From: Tillandsia leiboldiana
Lineage: Eukaryota; Streptophyta; Magnoliopsida; Poales; Bromeliaceae
Assembly: GCA_029204045.2 (NCBI GenBank)
Contig: CM055066.1
Coordinates: 15,200,484 to 15,264,483 of the forward strand
Direction: 5' to 3'
Length of the DNA: 64,000 nt
The position numbers were made by a program, and so were the translations under genes. Positions 63,101-64,000 of this stretch are shown here, one piece after another (the stretch's first letter is position 1; each line of letters begins with the position of its first letter). Under the pieces are notes generated by a model. The model was not told where the DNA came from and did no database searches. It worked only from the letters and a program-made list of their open reading frames with translations.

Positions 63101-64000
63101 GGAGAGGCGAGTGTCTCGAGTTTCGTGTGAGCTGATGAGCTGAGTCGTCGAGAGTGCTCCGACTGTTGTGCGAGATGTTTGAGGATTGAGTCTTTCCGTT
63201 CAGTGCGTGAGCGTGGATTTTGACTATAGCCTGCAGTGCCACTTGAGCTCGACAGAGTGCGCGGATACCCTTGTCCTCGTTGGGGTCGCTCCTCTCGAGT
63301 GCCACGTCCGGGGTGGGTCTGCACTTCGGTATTGCGACTTGTCGACGCCGTCCCTCTGACTGGGCCAGTTAGTGGCAGTTACGGACGCAGTCCCTCTGGC
63401 TGGGCCAGTTAGTGGCAGCTACGGACATACCTACAGCAGTAGGTAGGCGCAGGTTTGACTGGACCCTATGCGGCAGTCAGTGTAGATTGGGTGACTGTAC
63501 TGTGTGAGTTGTAGATGCATCATATTATCATCTGTTCCACTACTTGAGCATCTAGTTAGAGGCATTGTAGCTGTAGAGTTATTTTTCCAGCTTTTCCCCT
63601 TTCGGTCCTGCTTTTGCTACTTTATGCCTCTAGTAGACTTAGTGGGCAGACCGTCGGGCTTGTTGACGGCACCCACTGAGAACTACTGTGGGATGTAGTT
63701 CTCACACCCGTCGTGGTGTCTTTTCACCAGGAACTCCTACTTCTGTTCCTGTTGCTCCTGTTGCTGATCCTTCTGACCGAGGCGAGAGAGTCGCGAGCTA
63801 GTTCCCTACCCGTCGTTGGAGTGTAGCGGTACCCCTTCAGAGGAGAGCTTCAGTAGATTAGTTTACTTCTTTTCCCTCTGTTGAGAGACCTTTGTTGTGA
63901 GGTATAGAGTTGTATTTTATTTTACAGTTTGAGAGACTGATGTAGTGAGGATGTTTTTGTATTGAGAGCTTGTACACTGATGTATCTTTTGGAGATATCT
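60162..64000 (+). mobile_element. Family C LTR, third copy (plus strand), runs off the window
   Basis: Starts TGTGAAGACCCGAAATTCC inside the family D fragment. Collinear with the minus-strand LTR at 22131-17829: GC-rich U3 (60660-60970), CTCTCGACAAGGAATCCAAT (61649), CCAATCCGTGAGGCGGATTTGG (62188) and GAACCGGTGGACGGTTCTCTAA (62300). By the 4303-bp length of the other copy it should end near 64465. A short tandem repeat with GTCCCTCTG-CTGGGCCAG lies at about 63348-63425. Confidence 0.85.
60673..60843 (+). promoter_or_regulatory. ER-stress response elements, family C LTR copy 3
   Basis: Exact CACGTG-N10-ATTGG at 60673-60693 and a one-base variant (CACGTG-N10-TTTGG) at 60823-60843. Confidence 0.65.

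Overview
The window looks like nuclear DNA of a flowering plant, probably a monocot: LTR retrotransposons primed by initiator tRNA-Met, SIRE-type Copia Gag, a Helitron-type 3' end, MITEs, and a CCCTAAA-type repeat. The exact species cannot be read from the sequence. I see no convincing intact host gene. Almost everything is transposable-element sequence, much of it nested. A run of exactly 100 N (45317-45416) marks an assembly gap.

Layout. (1) 1-2962: two head-to-tail LTR pieces of a Gypsy-like family, here called A. (2) 4339-13176: a non-autonomous element, family B, with a 4.76-kb 5' LTR, a 2.2-kb non-coding interior and a truncated 3' LTR. (3) 13177-17828: AT-rich DNA with a diverged ~0.76-kb tandem duplication; one unit carries a poly-A retroposon, the other a Mutator-type element filled with telomere-like repeats. 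(4) 17829-45316: a nest. A minus-strand family C element (3' LTR 17829-22131, pol scrap) is entered by a minus-strand family A element (3' LTR 23376-26404, decayed gag/pol, 5' LTR from 29347). The family A 5' LTR is entered by a Copia element with an open gag but no pol (COP1, 29399-35864, target duplication visible), and is cut by a plus-strand family C LTR (36470), itself entered by a second Copia element (COP2, 39462 to the gap). (5) 45417-50297: family D, a 4.27-kb LTR with almost no interior. (6) 50298-56340: AT-rich DNA with a Helitron-type 3' end downstream of RPA1-like exons, several MITEs and hairpin DNA. (7) 56340-58425: minus-strand fragment of a Copia relative with an extra open frame and its own promoter-like region. 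(8) 58431-64000: a family D LTR piece holding a Gypsy pol scrap, then a family C LTR running off the window.

The most interesting signals are in the LTRs. Families B and C repeatedly carry CACGTG-N10-ATTGG, which on the other strand is CCAAT-N10-CACG, the plant ER-stress response element; there are 11 exact copies, four in each family B LTR. The Copia LTRs carry arrays of hairpins with a constant TGGATT loop and stems that differ yet stay complementary; family A LTRs do the same with GTGTG-like loops. Family B also has a 4.4-kb tract that reads as successive short stem-loops and a 20-unit array phased at about 31 bp.

Coding capacity is limited: one open Gag (COP1), a Gag-Pol broken mainly by single-base frameshifts (COP2), and decayed Gypsy gag/pol pieces. 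If COP1 moves, its pol functions would have to come from a relative such as COP2.
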